A stretch of 64,000 nucleotides of DNA, taken from assembly GCF_049933045.1 (NCBI RefSeq), contig NZ_CP187926.1, positions 3,596,001 through 3,660,000 of the forward strand, in the 5' to 3' direction. The notes below the pieces were generated by a model, which ran no database searches, was not told where the DNA came from, and saw only the letters and a program-made list of their open reading frames with translations. The stretch's first letter is position 1. Each line of letters starts with the position of its first letter. Source of the stretch: Pseudocolwellia sp049933045. Its GTDB lineage: Bacteria; Pseudomonadota; Gammaproteobacteria; Enterobacterales; Alteromonadaceae. Shown here piece by piece: positions 1 to 7,470 of this stretch. The position numbers were made by a program, and so were the translations under genes.

Positions 1-403
1 TCGTTCTATTGCTTTGGTTATACGACCAAACTACGTAAGAACAAGCGAGTTAACAATACTGATGAATATATTTAAAGATGAACTAGGCAGTTCGTGTGGT
101 GTAACAGCAGAATAGCGCTAATGGTATTGAGATAAGTAACTATCAATAAGCTATAGAAAATAACTACAAGCAGACTTAAAAAATGCCATCTAACATTTAC
201 CCTGTTTTTGTATACAAATAGTAAGTAATCCTTCTTTCTACAAGAAAGCGGGATTAAACCCTCCTTTCACACATCAACCAATTAAACTCTATTTTTTAAG
301 TCATTGATCTAACGATAACAATCACGTAATGTCGATGGTAATTATAATTTAAAGGGGATTGTTTGTCTTTTCAGAAAGGCGGATTACATCCTCATATTAA
401 GCT
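1..403. other. Gene-poor leader upstream of the first visible cassette
   Basis: No convincing gene is seen here. Frame 1 of the + strand is open from base 1 to a TAA at 73-75 and could be the last 24 codons of a gene that starts outside the window, but nothing in it is recognisable. No integrase coding sequence appears on either strand. A GTTATGT box at 404-410 looks like an integron recombination core directly before the first cassette gene, but the preceding 100 bases do not fold like an attC site. It could be attI or a decayed attC. Confidence 0.35.
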
Positions 404-426
404 GTTATGTTTTTCAAGGAGTATCT

Positions 427-1131
427 ATGAACTGTTGGATTTGTGGCAACATAGCTAATTCGGGTGAGCATATGATAAAAGCGTCAGACCTTAGACTGTT
501 TTTCCCTGATTTAAGTCAAAAAAATCCAATTCTTCATAAAACTGATAACGGTAAAGTTAGTAAAGAGATAGGAACAGCTAAAAGTAAGTGTCTTCACTAT
601 TCATCGAGAATATGTGTAAATTGTAACAGCGGAACTACATCAAAGCATGATAAATCATGGTCTGTACTTTCTAATTTCTTGTATGAAAACCCTAAACTAC
701 AGGAACTTTGTTTTGAGGATGTTTGGGGTGACGAATATAGACAAAACATGCTAAATGTTCACCTCTATTTTGTAAAGCAGCTTGGCTGTGCCATTGAGTC
801 TTGTCAGACATTACAATCACCAATTCCATTGAAAACAGAATGTTTTGCTGAATCTATTTTAAAGGGTATAGGTAATAGAAATATATTGCTTAGTTTCCAC
901 AGTACCGAGCACCAAAAATATACAGCATTATCGGATTTATGGGTTGAATATCACCCTAAAACCGGAAATGTTATTTATTGCTGTTTTTTCTATATTATAG
1001 GAAACTATGCAGTGAAAATTGCCTATGCTAGCTTTGATATAATATACCGTGGTATGGATCAAGCGTGGCTTCCATATCATAATAAAAAAGGTATTAATAA
1101 AGTTAAAATTCAGCCGTTTACCAAAACATAA
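427..1131 (+). CDS. Cassette protein with two CxxC pairs, function unknown
   Basis: A 234-residue protein of unknown function. Two cysteine pairs are visible, CWIC at residues 3-6 and CVNC at 63-66, with His15 after the first pair. This spacing suggests a zinc-binding fold of the kind found in HNH-type proteins, but no complete HNH motif is seen. There is no signal peptide or membrane segment. The start is supported by AAGGAG eight bases upstream of the ATG. The stop codon TAA is the first three bases of the following attC, the usual compact layout of an integron cassette. Expression probably depends on an upstream array promoter. Confidence 0.75.
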   Translation: MNCWICGNIANSGEHMIKASDLRLFFPDLSQKNPILHKTDNGKVSKEIGTAKSKCLHYSSRICVNCNSGTTSKHDKSWSVLSNFLYENPKLQELCFEDVWGDEYRQNMLNVHLYFVKQLGCAIESCQTLQSPIPLKTECFAESILKGIGNRNILLSFHSTEHQKYTALSDLWVEYHPKTGNVIYCCFFYIIGNYAVKIAYASFDIIYRGMDQAWLPYHNKKGINKVKIQPFTKT

Positions 1132-1221
1132 CAAGTCATTAAAGCAGGACTAAAAACAGCGGGCTGTTCGCTTCGCTCCATTTTAGCCCACTATTTTTAG
1201 CCTCTTAATGAGGCGTTATGA
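1129..1221 (+). repeat. attC site 1
   Basis: Runs from an outer TAACAAG box to a GTTATGA core at 1215-1221. The inner arms GCGGGCTG and TAGCCCAC can pair, as can GACTAAAAA with TTTTTAGCC, so the bottom strand can fold as integron attC sites do. It shares its outer boxes and arm layout with the other sites in this array. Confidence 0.9.
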
Positions 1222-1469
1222 GTCTACTGCTTTTTGTCTGTTATTTTTTGTAAAATAGGTTGGCTTTAACAAGTGGAATTTGTGCTTGTTTCAAACGAGT
1301 ATCGCTAGTTAAAGTTTATCAAAGGTCACCAATAGTATTTGCTTTTGAAGAGACTTTTGTAGCAAATACATCGGTTCGTAAAAGTTGATTGGGTAGCTCA
1401 AGTTAAACTTCATTTACACATTAGGTGTTTACTAATAGCGTCGTGTTTTGAGTTAATGTAAGTTACTCA
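1222..1469. other. Gene-less integron cassette body
   Basis: This roughly 350-bp cassette (attC included) holds no reading frame longer than a few codons on the + strand; ATG at 1218 reads only 11 codons. I see no clear terminator or promoter. Gene-less cassettes in chromosomal integrons sometimes carry promoters or small RNAs, but neither is demonstrated here. Confidence 0.6.
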
Positions 1470-1568
1470 TAACAAGGCAATTCAACAAGGACTAAAAACA
1501 GCTGGCCATTGCTCGTGCCTCGCTTATTTTGGCCTACTATTTTTAGCCTGTTAATATGGGCGTTAGCA
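1470..1568 (+). repeat. attC site 2
   Basis: Outer box TAACAAG at 1470 and core GTTAGCA at 1562-1568. The arms GCTGGCC and GGCCTAC, and GACTAAAAA and TTTTTAGCC, pair with small mismatches. It closely resembles site 3 in its central loop, suggesting that the two gene-less cassettes share a recent attC ancestor. Confidence 0.88.
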
Positions 1569-1776
1569 GTCTTATTCAGTTTGTATAAATCCGGGATTGG
1601 TTTTAAGTAAAAAGGTTTTACGTTTCACTTTACCTCTCCCTAATTAAAATTTACTTATCGTTAATTGCTTTGTGTTGTTTTCTCGGTGTTAATTTTTAAG
1701 TAAAGTGTATTAAAAAGCGTTAGTTGTATTATTTGGTAGTTATAGCGGTAAACCGCAAACGTTTATCTTCCACGGC
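1569..1776. other. Second gene-less integron cassette body
   Basis: About 210 bases between two attC sites with no credible reading frame on either strand. The sequence is AT-rich, with a short GC-richer hairpin-like stretch GCGGTAAACCGC near 1745. I see no further structure. Confidence 0.55.
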
Positions 1777-1871
1777 TAACAAGGCATTGCAAAGGACTAA
1801 AAACAGCTGGCCGTTGCTCGTGCCTCGCTATTTTGGCCAACAATTTTTAGCCTCTGAATGAGGCGTTATGC
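1777..1871 (+). repeat. attC site 3
   Basis: Starts at TAACAAG and ends at the core GTTATGC (1865-1871). Internal arms GCTGGCC and GGCCAAC pair. An ATG inside the core box would extend the next gene by nine codons, but the internal start at 1895 fits the protein family better. Confidence 0.9.
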
Positions 1872-1894
1872 ATACCATTACCACTGAGGATATT

Positions 1895-2737
1895 ATGGAA
1901 AATATTGTAATCACAGGAGTCACTTCGGGATTCGGAATTAATTGGTTGTACGAATTAGATAAGGGAAGTGATATTACTTTTTTTATTTTAGCGCGCAACG
2001 AAGAAAAGTTTAATTCTCTTTTAAAACAAAATCCATTAACTAACTCAATTCACTTTATTCAATGTGAATTAGACTCGTTCCAATCAATTGCTAATGCTGT
2101 AAATTCTGTAAAGACATTAACTAATACTGTAGATACTTTAATAAATAATGCAGGAGTTTGATCAAGCAATAAATTTTCAACTTCTAAAGATAATATTGAA
2201 ATTACAGTCGCGGTTAATCAACTAGCTCCTTACTTATTGACTGGACAACTTCTGCCTTTACTTAAAAATTCGGTTAACCCAAAGGTTATAAATACAGCTT
2301 CATTTCGGCACAAAGATGCTAAAGTTGACATTAAAGATATAGAATTACGAGAGATCTTTAATGCTGAACAAGCTTATTGTAATAGTAAGTTATATTCGGT
2401 TTTATTTACTAAAAAATTAGCTCAGTTATTGAAAAGTACAAATATTACAGTTAATTGCTTCGATCCAGGGGTTGTGGATACGCCTATGTTAAAAGATGCT
2501 TTCCCCAAGTCATTAAGCCTTATATATCCAATGTTTAGAAAGTACATTGCACGTTCGCCACAAAAAGGCGCAGAAACAGGTGTATATCTTTCTCAAACAT
2601 TAATATGCCAAACAGTCTCAGGCGAATACTTCAAAGATGCCAAAATTAAAGCAGTAAGTAATAACGGCAATAATCAATCACTGATAGATTGGTTGTGGAA
2701 TGAAAGTATACGGCTTACAGGCTTTAAGTACGCTTAA
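1895..2737 (+). pseudogene. Short-chain dehydrogenase/reductase interrupted by an in-frame stop
   Basis: A classical NAD(P)-dependent SDR of about 280 codons, broken by a TGA at 2159-2161. Before the stop are the cofactor motif TGVTSGFG (residues 7-14) and NNAG (84-87). After it, in the same frame and without any lost bases, come the active-site Ser136 region (INTAS) and Tyr161-x3-Lys165 (YCNSK). Everything except codon 89 looks intact, so this is one nonsense change, not a frameshift. Without readthrough the product has no catalytic residues. The translation downstream could restart only at a weak TTG at 2237. The gene fills a cassette between two attC sites; the substrate is not predictable. 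Confidence 0.82.
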
Positions 2738-2756
2738 ACTGAAGTGAACGTATGCA

Positions 2757-2852
2757 TAACAAGCGCTTCAAACGGAAAAAATACAGTTGGCTGTTTTCAC
2801 TCCGTTCAACATTTTAGCCAACTATATTTTTCCGCTTAAGCGGGCGTTAAGT
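2757..2852 (+). repeat. attC site 4
   Basis: From TAACAAG at 2757 to the core GTTAAGT at 2846-2852. The arms CAGTTGGCTG and TTTTAGCCAACT pair, and AACGGAAAAA pairs with TTTTTCCGCTT. The outer part differs from sites 1-3 (CGCTT in place of CCTCTT), a family that recurs in later sites. Confidence 0.88.
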
Positions 2853-2868
2853 TTCTTAAGGATGATTT

Positions 2869-3501
2869 GTGTTAGATTCTAAAATAATTATCGCAATTAT
2901 TGGTTCAAGTGTTTTGGCTGCATTGGTTACAGCAATATTTTCAAGAATTCAGCACTCAAAGAGCATAACAGTCCGCTATGTCACAGAAGAAAGAGAGAAG
3001 TGGAGAGAAAGTTTAAAATTAGCAATGAGTGAACTTTCTGAATTGGTTAGCCTTCCTGATAGTGATGCCGATAAACTGAAAACAGTAAGAAAAAAAGCGA
3101 CGTATATAAAACTCTGCTTAAACCCAAATCCTAACCATTCTACTGACTCTTCCGCGTTGGGAAAACTTGATGAGATTTGTGATTCACCTTCGTACGAGAG
3201 CTTTAAAGAACTAGAGAAAGGAGTTCAATTAATACTCAAACATGACTGGGAAAGGGTGAAATTGGAAACCCAAACAATCCACCTTACTTTTATTTACTTC
3301 CTTGTAACGATTAGTTTTATTTACGGAGCTATATACTTTTACTTTAAAGACACTGCAATATATAAAAATCTACAAGGTATTGAGAGTTTATCTGGCCTAT
3401 ATTCCGAGATGTTTTGTAGTTTGGTATCCTTTGCAATTGGGTTATATTTGGTTAGCATCATATACAATGCATTCAATAAACGTAGACTGAAAATCAAGTA
3501 G
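2869..3501 (+). CDS. Cassette-encoded membrane protein, function unknown
   Basis: A 210-residue protein not recognised as a named family. An N-terminal membrane segment (about residues 5-24) is followed by a charged cytoplasmic-type region beginning RYVTEEREKWRESL that is probably helical, then two membrane segments at about 138-158 and 184-205. The start is a GTG with AAGGATGA just upstream; no ATG is well placed. The gene fills its cassette and ends 11 bases before the next attC. Two C-terminal helices after a helical soluble domain resemble a small membrane effector, but that is only an impression. Confidence 0.72.
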   Translation: MLDSKIIIAIIGSSVLAALVTAIFSRIQHSKSITVRYVTEEREKWRESLKLAMSELSELVSLPDSDADKLKTVRKKATYIKLCLNPNPNHSTDSSALGKLDEICDSPSYESFKELEKGVQLILKHDWERVKLETQTIHLTFIYFLVTISFIYGAIYFYFKDTAIYKNLQGIESLSGLYSEMFCSLVSFAIGLYLVSIIYNAFNKRRLKIK

Positions 3502-3512
3502 TAATCGAAACT

Positions 3513-3609
3513 TAACAAGTCACTCAAAAGGACAAATAACAGTTGGCTGTTTGCTCCTTCGTCGCTTATTTTAGCCAACTATTATTTGCCTCTTAGTGAG
3601 GCGTTATGT
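3513..3609 (+). repeat. attC site 5
   Basis: From TAACAAG at 3513 to the core GTTATGT at 3603-3609. Arms AGTTGGCTG and TAGCCAACT pair fully, and GGACAAATAA pairs with TTATTTGCC. One of the best conserved sites in the array. Confidence 0.93.
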
Positions 3610-3621
3610 GTTTAGGTTATT

Positions 3622-3990
3622 ATGAGTCCAGAATATTGTATTTCTCATAAAAGAGAGCTGAGTAAAACGGAAAGAGAGTTAATTGTATTTCTCTTAACTG
3701 ATTCCGGTTTTAGTGAATTACTGCCAAGTGTAAAACATTTAAAAGTGGTTGCACGCTGTGGTTGTGGAGTTTGTCCAACTGTTTTACTCGGAACTAGCTT
3801 AACTTCTGAAGCTATATTAAATGCTTCAGATATAACTAGATACTTAGGCACCATGAGTAATGGAACTAAAGTTGGTGTAGCACTTATGGCTCAAGGCTCA
3901 CAATTAACTGAATTAGAGGCATGGTCTGTATGTGGAGGTGAGTTTAGCACTTGGCCTGAAATAGGCACACTGGAATGCATCAACACATAA
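3622..3990 (+). CDS. Small cassette protein with a Cys-rich motif, function unknown
   Basis: A 122-residue soluble protein with no signal peptide or membrane segment. The most notable feature is RCGCGVCPT near residue 50, three cysteines within five residues, which could bind metal or form a redox site. The rest is not recognised. The stop TAA at 3988-3990 coincides with the first bases of the next attC. Upstream of the ATG is only a weak ribosome site (TTTAGG). Confidence 0.65.
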   Translation: MSPEYCISHKRELSKTERELIVFLLTDSGFSELLPSVKHLKVVARCGCGVCPTVLLGTSLTSEAILNASDITRYLGTMSNGTKVGVALMAQGSQLTELEAWSVCGGEFSTWPEIGTLECINT

Positions 3991-4085
3991 CAAGCCACTC
4001 AAGCAGGACTTTTAACAGTTGGTTAGGTTCCGCTTCGCTTCACATTATAACCAACTATCAAAAGCCTCTTAGTGGGGCGTTAGCA
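3988..4085 (+). repeat. attC site 6
   Basis: From TAACAAG at 3988 to GTTAGCA at 4079-4085. Arms AACAGTTGGTTA and TAACCAACT pair; GGACTTTT pairs with AAAAGCC. The central arm sequence differs from neighbours while the boxes are kept, as is typical of attC. Confidence 0.9.
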
Positions 4086-4100
4086 GTTTCAAAGGTTCTG

Positions 4101-4367
4101 ATGAAAACTATTATTTTAACGTTCATTTTAATGTGTTGTAATGTTTATGCTGTAGTGCCAAGCACTCAATATTATATTGATGCTCAAAAAACAATAGTTG
4201 TACTTGAAGCTGAATTAAAAGAAATTAAGTCTAATTTCACTACCACTAGCCCTGAAAGTTCGCAACTCAAAGACAATATTGAGAATGAAATTAAGCTTAT
4301 TAAGCAGAGAGTCGAGTTATTCAAAAAATTAGAGCGTAAGCAACTCATTATGTATTCAAGTTCATGA
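4101..4367 (+). CDS. Small secreted protein with helical tail, function unknown
   Basis: An 88-residue protein. MKTIILTFILMCCNVYA is a typical Sec signal peptide with likely cleavage after NVYA; the Met before Cys argues against a lipobox. The mature 70 residues are mostly charged and probably helical (ELKEIKSN, ENEIKLIKQRVELFKKL). The ATG at 4101 is preceded by AAAGG and lies 16 bases after the attC core; an earlier in-frame start would run through the attC site and is not credible. Function is unknown; a periplasmic location is inferred. Confidence 0.65.
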   Translation: MKTIILTFILMCCNVYAVVPSTQYYIDAQKTIVVLEAELKEIKSNFTTTSPESSQLKDNIENEIKLIKQRVELFKKLERKQLIMYSSS

Positions 4368-4384
4368 TTTAACTAAAAAACTGC

Positions 4385-4480
4385 TAACAAGGCGTTCAAA
4401 CGGACAAATAACAGCTGGCTGTTGTTCGTGCCTCACACATTTTAGCCAGCTATTATTTGCCGCTTAACGTGGCGTTAGAT
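4385..4480 (+). repeat. attC site 7
   Basis: From TAACAAG at 4385 to GTTAGAT at 4474-4480. Arms CAGCTGGCTG and TAGCCAGCT pair, and GGACAAATAA pairs with TTATTTGCC. This site was used as the template to recognise the decayed attC at 8197-8292. Confidence 0.92.
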
Positions 4481-4532
4481 TTTTATCACGTGCATAGGAT
4501 GATTCATATTTGGAAGAGCCGAAATAAATGAG

Positions 4533-5756
4533 GTGTTTACACCTAGGAATTCAGAAGTAAATACGAATATGTACATTGAGAGGGTAGCTCTAGAAAAAGA
4601 ATTATTTCGTTCAATTAAGGGGAGTATGCACTCATTTTTATTTGGTGAGAGTGGTAATGGTAAATCATGGCTATATAAGAAAGTATTCGCTGAAAAGAAA
4701 ATAGAATATGTTGTTGCTAATTGTGCAAGAGCTTCAATGAAGAAGTCTATTCTCGATGAAATTCATTCAGTATGTGTACAAAATGGAACTTCACAGAAAG
4801 TTTCCTATACGGAAACTAAGAAAGCAGGAGTTAAAGCAGGTGTTACAGCTGAATTAGCTCATCAAGGAAGCTATGATATAAAACAAGAAGACAGGTTAAT
4901 TGAATCTTTTATAGCCATCAATGAAAAATCTTGTAATAAACCTGTAGTAATTGTTTTTGACAATGTCGAAACAATTTTCAAAAATGAAGAGTTAATGAGT
5001 GAATTGTCAGACATCATTATTCTATTAGATGATTCTCGTTACTCACAATATAACGTAAAGTTTTTAATTGTTGGTGTCCCTAACCAAGTACTTGAATACT
5101 TTTCTTCTGCTAAAAACCCATCCTCAGTCGGTAATAGAATTCAAGAAATATCTAGAGTTACAGGCTTAGTTCCTGGTCAAGTGGTAACTTTTTGTGAAAA
5201 TGGCTTTCAAGATCATCTAAAAGTTAACATTGGTGAGACACAATTGAAGCGACTAGCACGACACATTTTTGATATTACTTTAGGTGTTCCCCAAAGGGTG
5301 CATGAATATTGTGAAGGGTTATCTTATATAATTGAGGATAACAAATGGACTTATCAACCTACCCAGTTAGATTTAGCAGATCATGACTGGTTAAGAAAAG
5401 GGTTACGTGAAAACTACTCTGTAATAGAGACATATTTAAACTCAGATGAGACGGCAAACGGAAGAAGAAATCAAGTTATCTATGCTTTAGGGAGAATAGC
5501 CCAACACCAAGTGAATACAGAAACTATTGGTAAACAAATCGAAATAGAGTTTCCGAATAACTGTCCTAGAAGTAAATCGGGTATTGGCCAAGTACTCTCT
5601 AACTTAGCGAAAGGAGATAAACCTGTTCTTAAAAAGATTGCCCACTCGAGTTCTTACTCGTTAACTGATCCACGATACTTAATGTGCATTAGAATAATGT
5701 TGCATAAAGACGAGACGTCTGAAAATGTGCTTAAAAGGTTATTTAAACTTAACTAA
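4533..5756 (+). CDS. P-loop ATPase (AAA/STAND-like), cassette-borne
   Basis: A 407-residue soluble P-loop ATPase. Walker A is GESGNGKS at residues 38-45 and Walker B is PVVIVFDNVE at 137-146. The order of elements and the helical C-terminal half recall Cdc6/ORC-like and STAND AAA proteins; no DNA-binding or effector domain is recognised. The GTG start at 4533 is the first good one after the attC core; ATG at 4569 is an alternative but has no ribosome site. It is the largest gene in the array. ATPases of this type are common in bacterial defence and regulation, but no partner gene is beside it, so the role stays open. Confidence 0.75.
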   Translation: MFTPRNSEVNTNMYIERVALEKELFRSIKGSMHSFLFGESGNGKSWLYKKVFAEKKIEYVVANCARASMKKSILDEIHSVCVQNGTSQKVSYTETKKAGVKAGVTAELAHQGSYDIKQEDRLIESFIAINEKSCNKPVVIVFDNVETIFKNEELMSELSDIIILLDDSRYSQYNVKFLIVGVPNQVLEYFSSAKNPSSVGNRIQEISRVTGLVPGQVVTFCENGFQDHLKVNIGETQLKRLARHIFDITLGVPQRVHEYCEGLSYIIEDNKWTYQPTQLDLADHDWLRKGLRENYSVIETYLNSDETANGRRNQVIYALGRIAQHQVNTETIGKQIEIEFPNNCPRSKSGIGQVLSNLAKGDKPVLKKIAHSSSYSLTDPRYLMCIRIMLHKDETSENVLKRLFKLN

Positions 5757-5761
5757 AAATC

Positions 5762-5795
5762 TAACAACACGTTCAAACGGACAAAAAACAGTTGG
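5762..5795 (+). repeat. Truncated attC site
   Basis: Matches the left half of attC site 7 (outer box TAACAAC, then GTTCAAACGGACAAA and ACAGTTGG), after which the match stops and the next gene begins within about ten bases. The right arm and core are missing, so this site cannot recombine normally. A deletion has fused two cassettes. Confidence 0.75.
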
Positions 5796-5805
5796 TATTT
5801 ATACA

Positions 5806-6189
5806 ATGAGGTTAGTTCCAATAGATAAATTCGATGATGAAGCTTGTGAAAATATGATGGCTGCATCAAACGAAGATCTCGTGCCATATATAGATGGTTT
5901 GCTTGAATGCTTGCAGGATTTAAATTGGCCTATAGCCGGACCTGTTTCTGAACGTTTGTCTAAGCTGAGTGTGGAGCTAGTTGAGCCAGTATTAGATATC
6001 CTAAATAGTGATGACGATGTATGGAAATACTGGATAGTTTCGCACTTCCTATATCAGGTGGAAAAAGAAATTTTTCAGTTGTTGCGCTTTAAGCTAAATA
6101 GCATAAAGCTACACCCGACAAAAGGGGAAGTAGACGAAGAAGTACATGATGTTGTGTGTGAACTGCTCCTTGCAAGAAAAACAGCATAA
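5806..6189 (+). CDS. DUF5071 family protein
   Basis: A 127-residue protein starting MRLVPIDKFDDEACENMM. The pattern DEDLVPYI-like segment, LLECLQDLNWPIAGPV and a run of short helices fits DUF5071, a small HEAT-like family often found as single genes or in immunity-gene clusters. This assignment is from memory of the family pattern. The ATG lies only ten bases after the truncated attC, so the original 5' leader of the cassette is lost and no ribosome site is obvious. A longer in-frame start at 5725 would overlap the ATPase gene and read through attC remains, so it is rejected. Confidence 0.7.
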   Translation: MRLVPIDKFDDEACENMMAASNEDLVPYIDGLLECLQDLNWPIAGPVSERLSKLSVELVEPVLDILNSDDDVWKYWIVSHFLYQVEKEIFQLLRFKLNSIKLHPTKGEVDEEVHDVVCELLLARKTA

Positions 6190-6321
6190 CAAAAAGCTGC
6201 AATTCATCATTTAGGTAAAATTCTAATAGAGGAGTTTAATCTCAAAGCTAAACCGAAAGTTTCATATAATAAAGAACTATTGCCGGATCCATATATCGGG
6301 AATATAAGCGCAAAAATATAA
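6190..6321 (+). pseudogene. Open remnant in frame after DUF5071, C-terminal gene fragment
   Basis: Directly after the DUF5071 stop codon the same frame stays open for 43 codons to a TAA at 6319-6321. It has no start codon at its beginning. The translation (AIHHLGKILIEEF, later KELLPDPYIGNI) reads like the end of a normal protein. This looks like the C-terminal tail of another cassette gene, or of a longer version of the same one. It then runs into the final attC site. The family is not recognised. Confidence 0.45.
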
Positions 6322-6407
6322 GCTGTTCAAGCGGGACAGATAATATCTGGCTGTTATTCGTCTTCACACCTAGCCAGCTATTATTTGCGCTTAACGTGGC
6401 GTTGGTA
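6317..6407 (+). repeat. attC site with damaged outer box
   Basis: The inner part is good: TATCTGGCTG pairs with TAGCCAGCTA and GGACAGATAA is opposite TTATTTGCGC. The left outer box is altered to TATAAG where other sites read TAACAAG, and the core is GTTGGTA (6401-6407), not the usual GTTA. Activity is doubtful. Confidence 0.75.
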
Positions 6408-6414
6408 AAATCTC

Positions 6415-7302
6415 CTATTCAGACAATAGTTCACTCATAAATGTAGTTAAAAAGTCCATCAACACTCTTATTCTTCGATTATGTTGAACATCAGCATGAC
6501 AAACTAACCAAAATTCCAAGTTAGGGAGTGTTATTTCTGGCAAAATCACTTTTAATTCTGACCACCTCTTTATTAAGTGATTATGTGTAATCGTTATTCC
6601 TGCCCCTTGCTTTGCTAATTCTATTTGCAAAGGTAAAAAGTCAGTTTTTAGATAGAAGTCTTTGTCTGTCACAGCAAAGCTTAATTGCTGTAATGACCTT
6701 ACAAATTGAGAATCTTTATCGAACCCGATTAAAGTATGTTGGTAAATGTTATCAATGCTTTCTGGATGACCAAAAGATGATAAATAGTTTTTACTTGCTG
6801 TTAAGCTAAGTGAAATGTCAGGCAAGCGTTTAGCAACTAATTCGGGTTGTGTTGGCCTAAACATCCTTAATGCAATATCTGCATCTCTTTTATGTAAACT
6901 TGTTGATTGATTAGAAATATCAACTTCAACTTGGATTTCAGGATAAAGCTGATTGAATTGAGTAATGGCTTGAGGTAGGTAGTAAAGGCCAATAATTTCG
7001 TTTGCACTAAGCCTTACACTGCCTGCAAGTGAGTAAGTAGAGCCAGAGGCTGTTCTCAAAAACTGTTCTGAGGCTGAAAGCATAGTATTGCTACTTTCCA
7101 ATAACTTAGCCCCTAAATCAGTAATCTTTAATCCTTGTGTACTTCGTTCAAAAAGCGTGATTTCTAATTTTTTCTCTAGTAATAAAATTTGTCTGCTTAA
7201 CGTTGGTTGCGAGGTCTTTAGTACTTTTGCCGCTTTCGAGAGGCTCCCTAACTTTGCTACCGCAGAAAAAGCTTGAATGAGATCCCAAGGCAAATGGTTC
7301 AT
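6415..7302 (-). CDS. LysR family transcriptional regulator
   Basis: A 295-residue LysR-type regulator. The N-terminal winged helix-turn-helix spans about residues 4-62 (AFSAVAKLGSLSKAAKVL, then TSQPTLSRQI). A substrate-binding domain follows; its ligand cannot be read. It is divergent from the membrane hydrolase gene, and a perfect 22-bp palindrome lies between them, so it most likely regulates itself and that neighbour. The stop codon is eight bases from an attC core, and the gene runs against the direction of all array genes. It may belong to a two-gene cassette or be the first chromosomal gene after the array. Confidence 0.92.
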   Translation of the reverse strand: MNHLPWDLIQAFSAVAKLGSLSKAAKVLKTSQPTLSRQILLLEKKLEITLFERSTQGLKITDLGAKLLESSNTMLSASEQFLRTASGSTYSLAGSVRLSANEIIGLYYLPQAITQFNQLYPEIQVEVDISNQSTSLHKRDADIALRMFRPTQPELVAKRLPDISLSLTASKNYLSSFGHPESIDNIYQHTLIGFDKDSQFVRSLQQLSFAVTDKDFYLKTDFLPLQIELAKQGAGITITHNHLIKRWSELKVILPEITLPNLEFWLVCHADVQHNRRIRVLMDFLTTFMSELLSE

Positions 7303-7348
7303 TGAATTTCTCTTTAATTTAATTTGGTATAGCTATTATATCAACATA

Positions 7349-7370
7349 CGCTATTCATATATGAATAGCG
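7349..7370. promoter_or_regulatory. Perfect 22-bp palindrome, likely LysR operator
   Basis: A perfect palindrome built from CGCTATTCATA and its reverse complement lies in the intergenic region between the LysR gene and the membrane hydrolase gene. A further half site GCTATTCGTTCAT follows at about 7384. LysR proteins usually bind one palindromic site and one degenerate site near the target promoter, which fits this layout. Confidence 0.7.
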
Positions 7371-7470
7371 ACAATCAAAATCTTGCTATTCGTTCATAAA
7401 AATATGTGAGTATAGTAAGTTGCATATTCAAATTTATTATATTTATATCCAATTAAAAAAGAGGTTTACT

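Noticed and set aside
304..410. Possible attC before the first cassette gene
   Set aside because: A GTTATGT box is present but no complementary arms or matching left box are found in the preceding 100 bases, so only an attI or decayed boundary is mentioned.
1868..1894. Upstream start (MHTITTEDI) of the SDR gene
   Set aside because: It lies inside the attC core; SDR proteins begin close to the TGxxxGxG motif, which fits the ATG at 1895.
5725..5805. Longer N-terminus for the DUF5071 protein
   Set aside because: It would overlap the ATPase gene end and translate the truncated attC.
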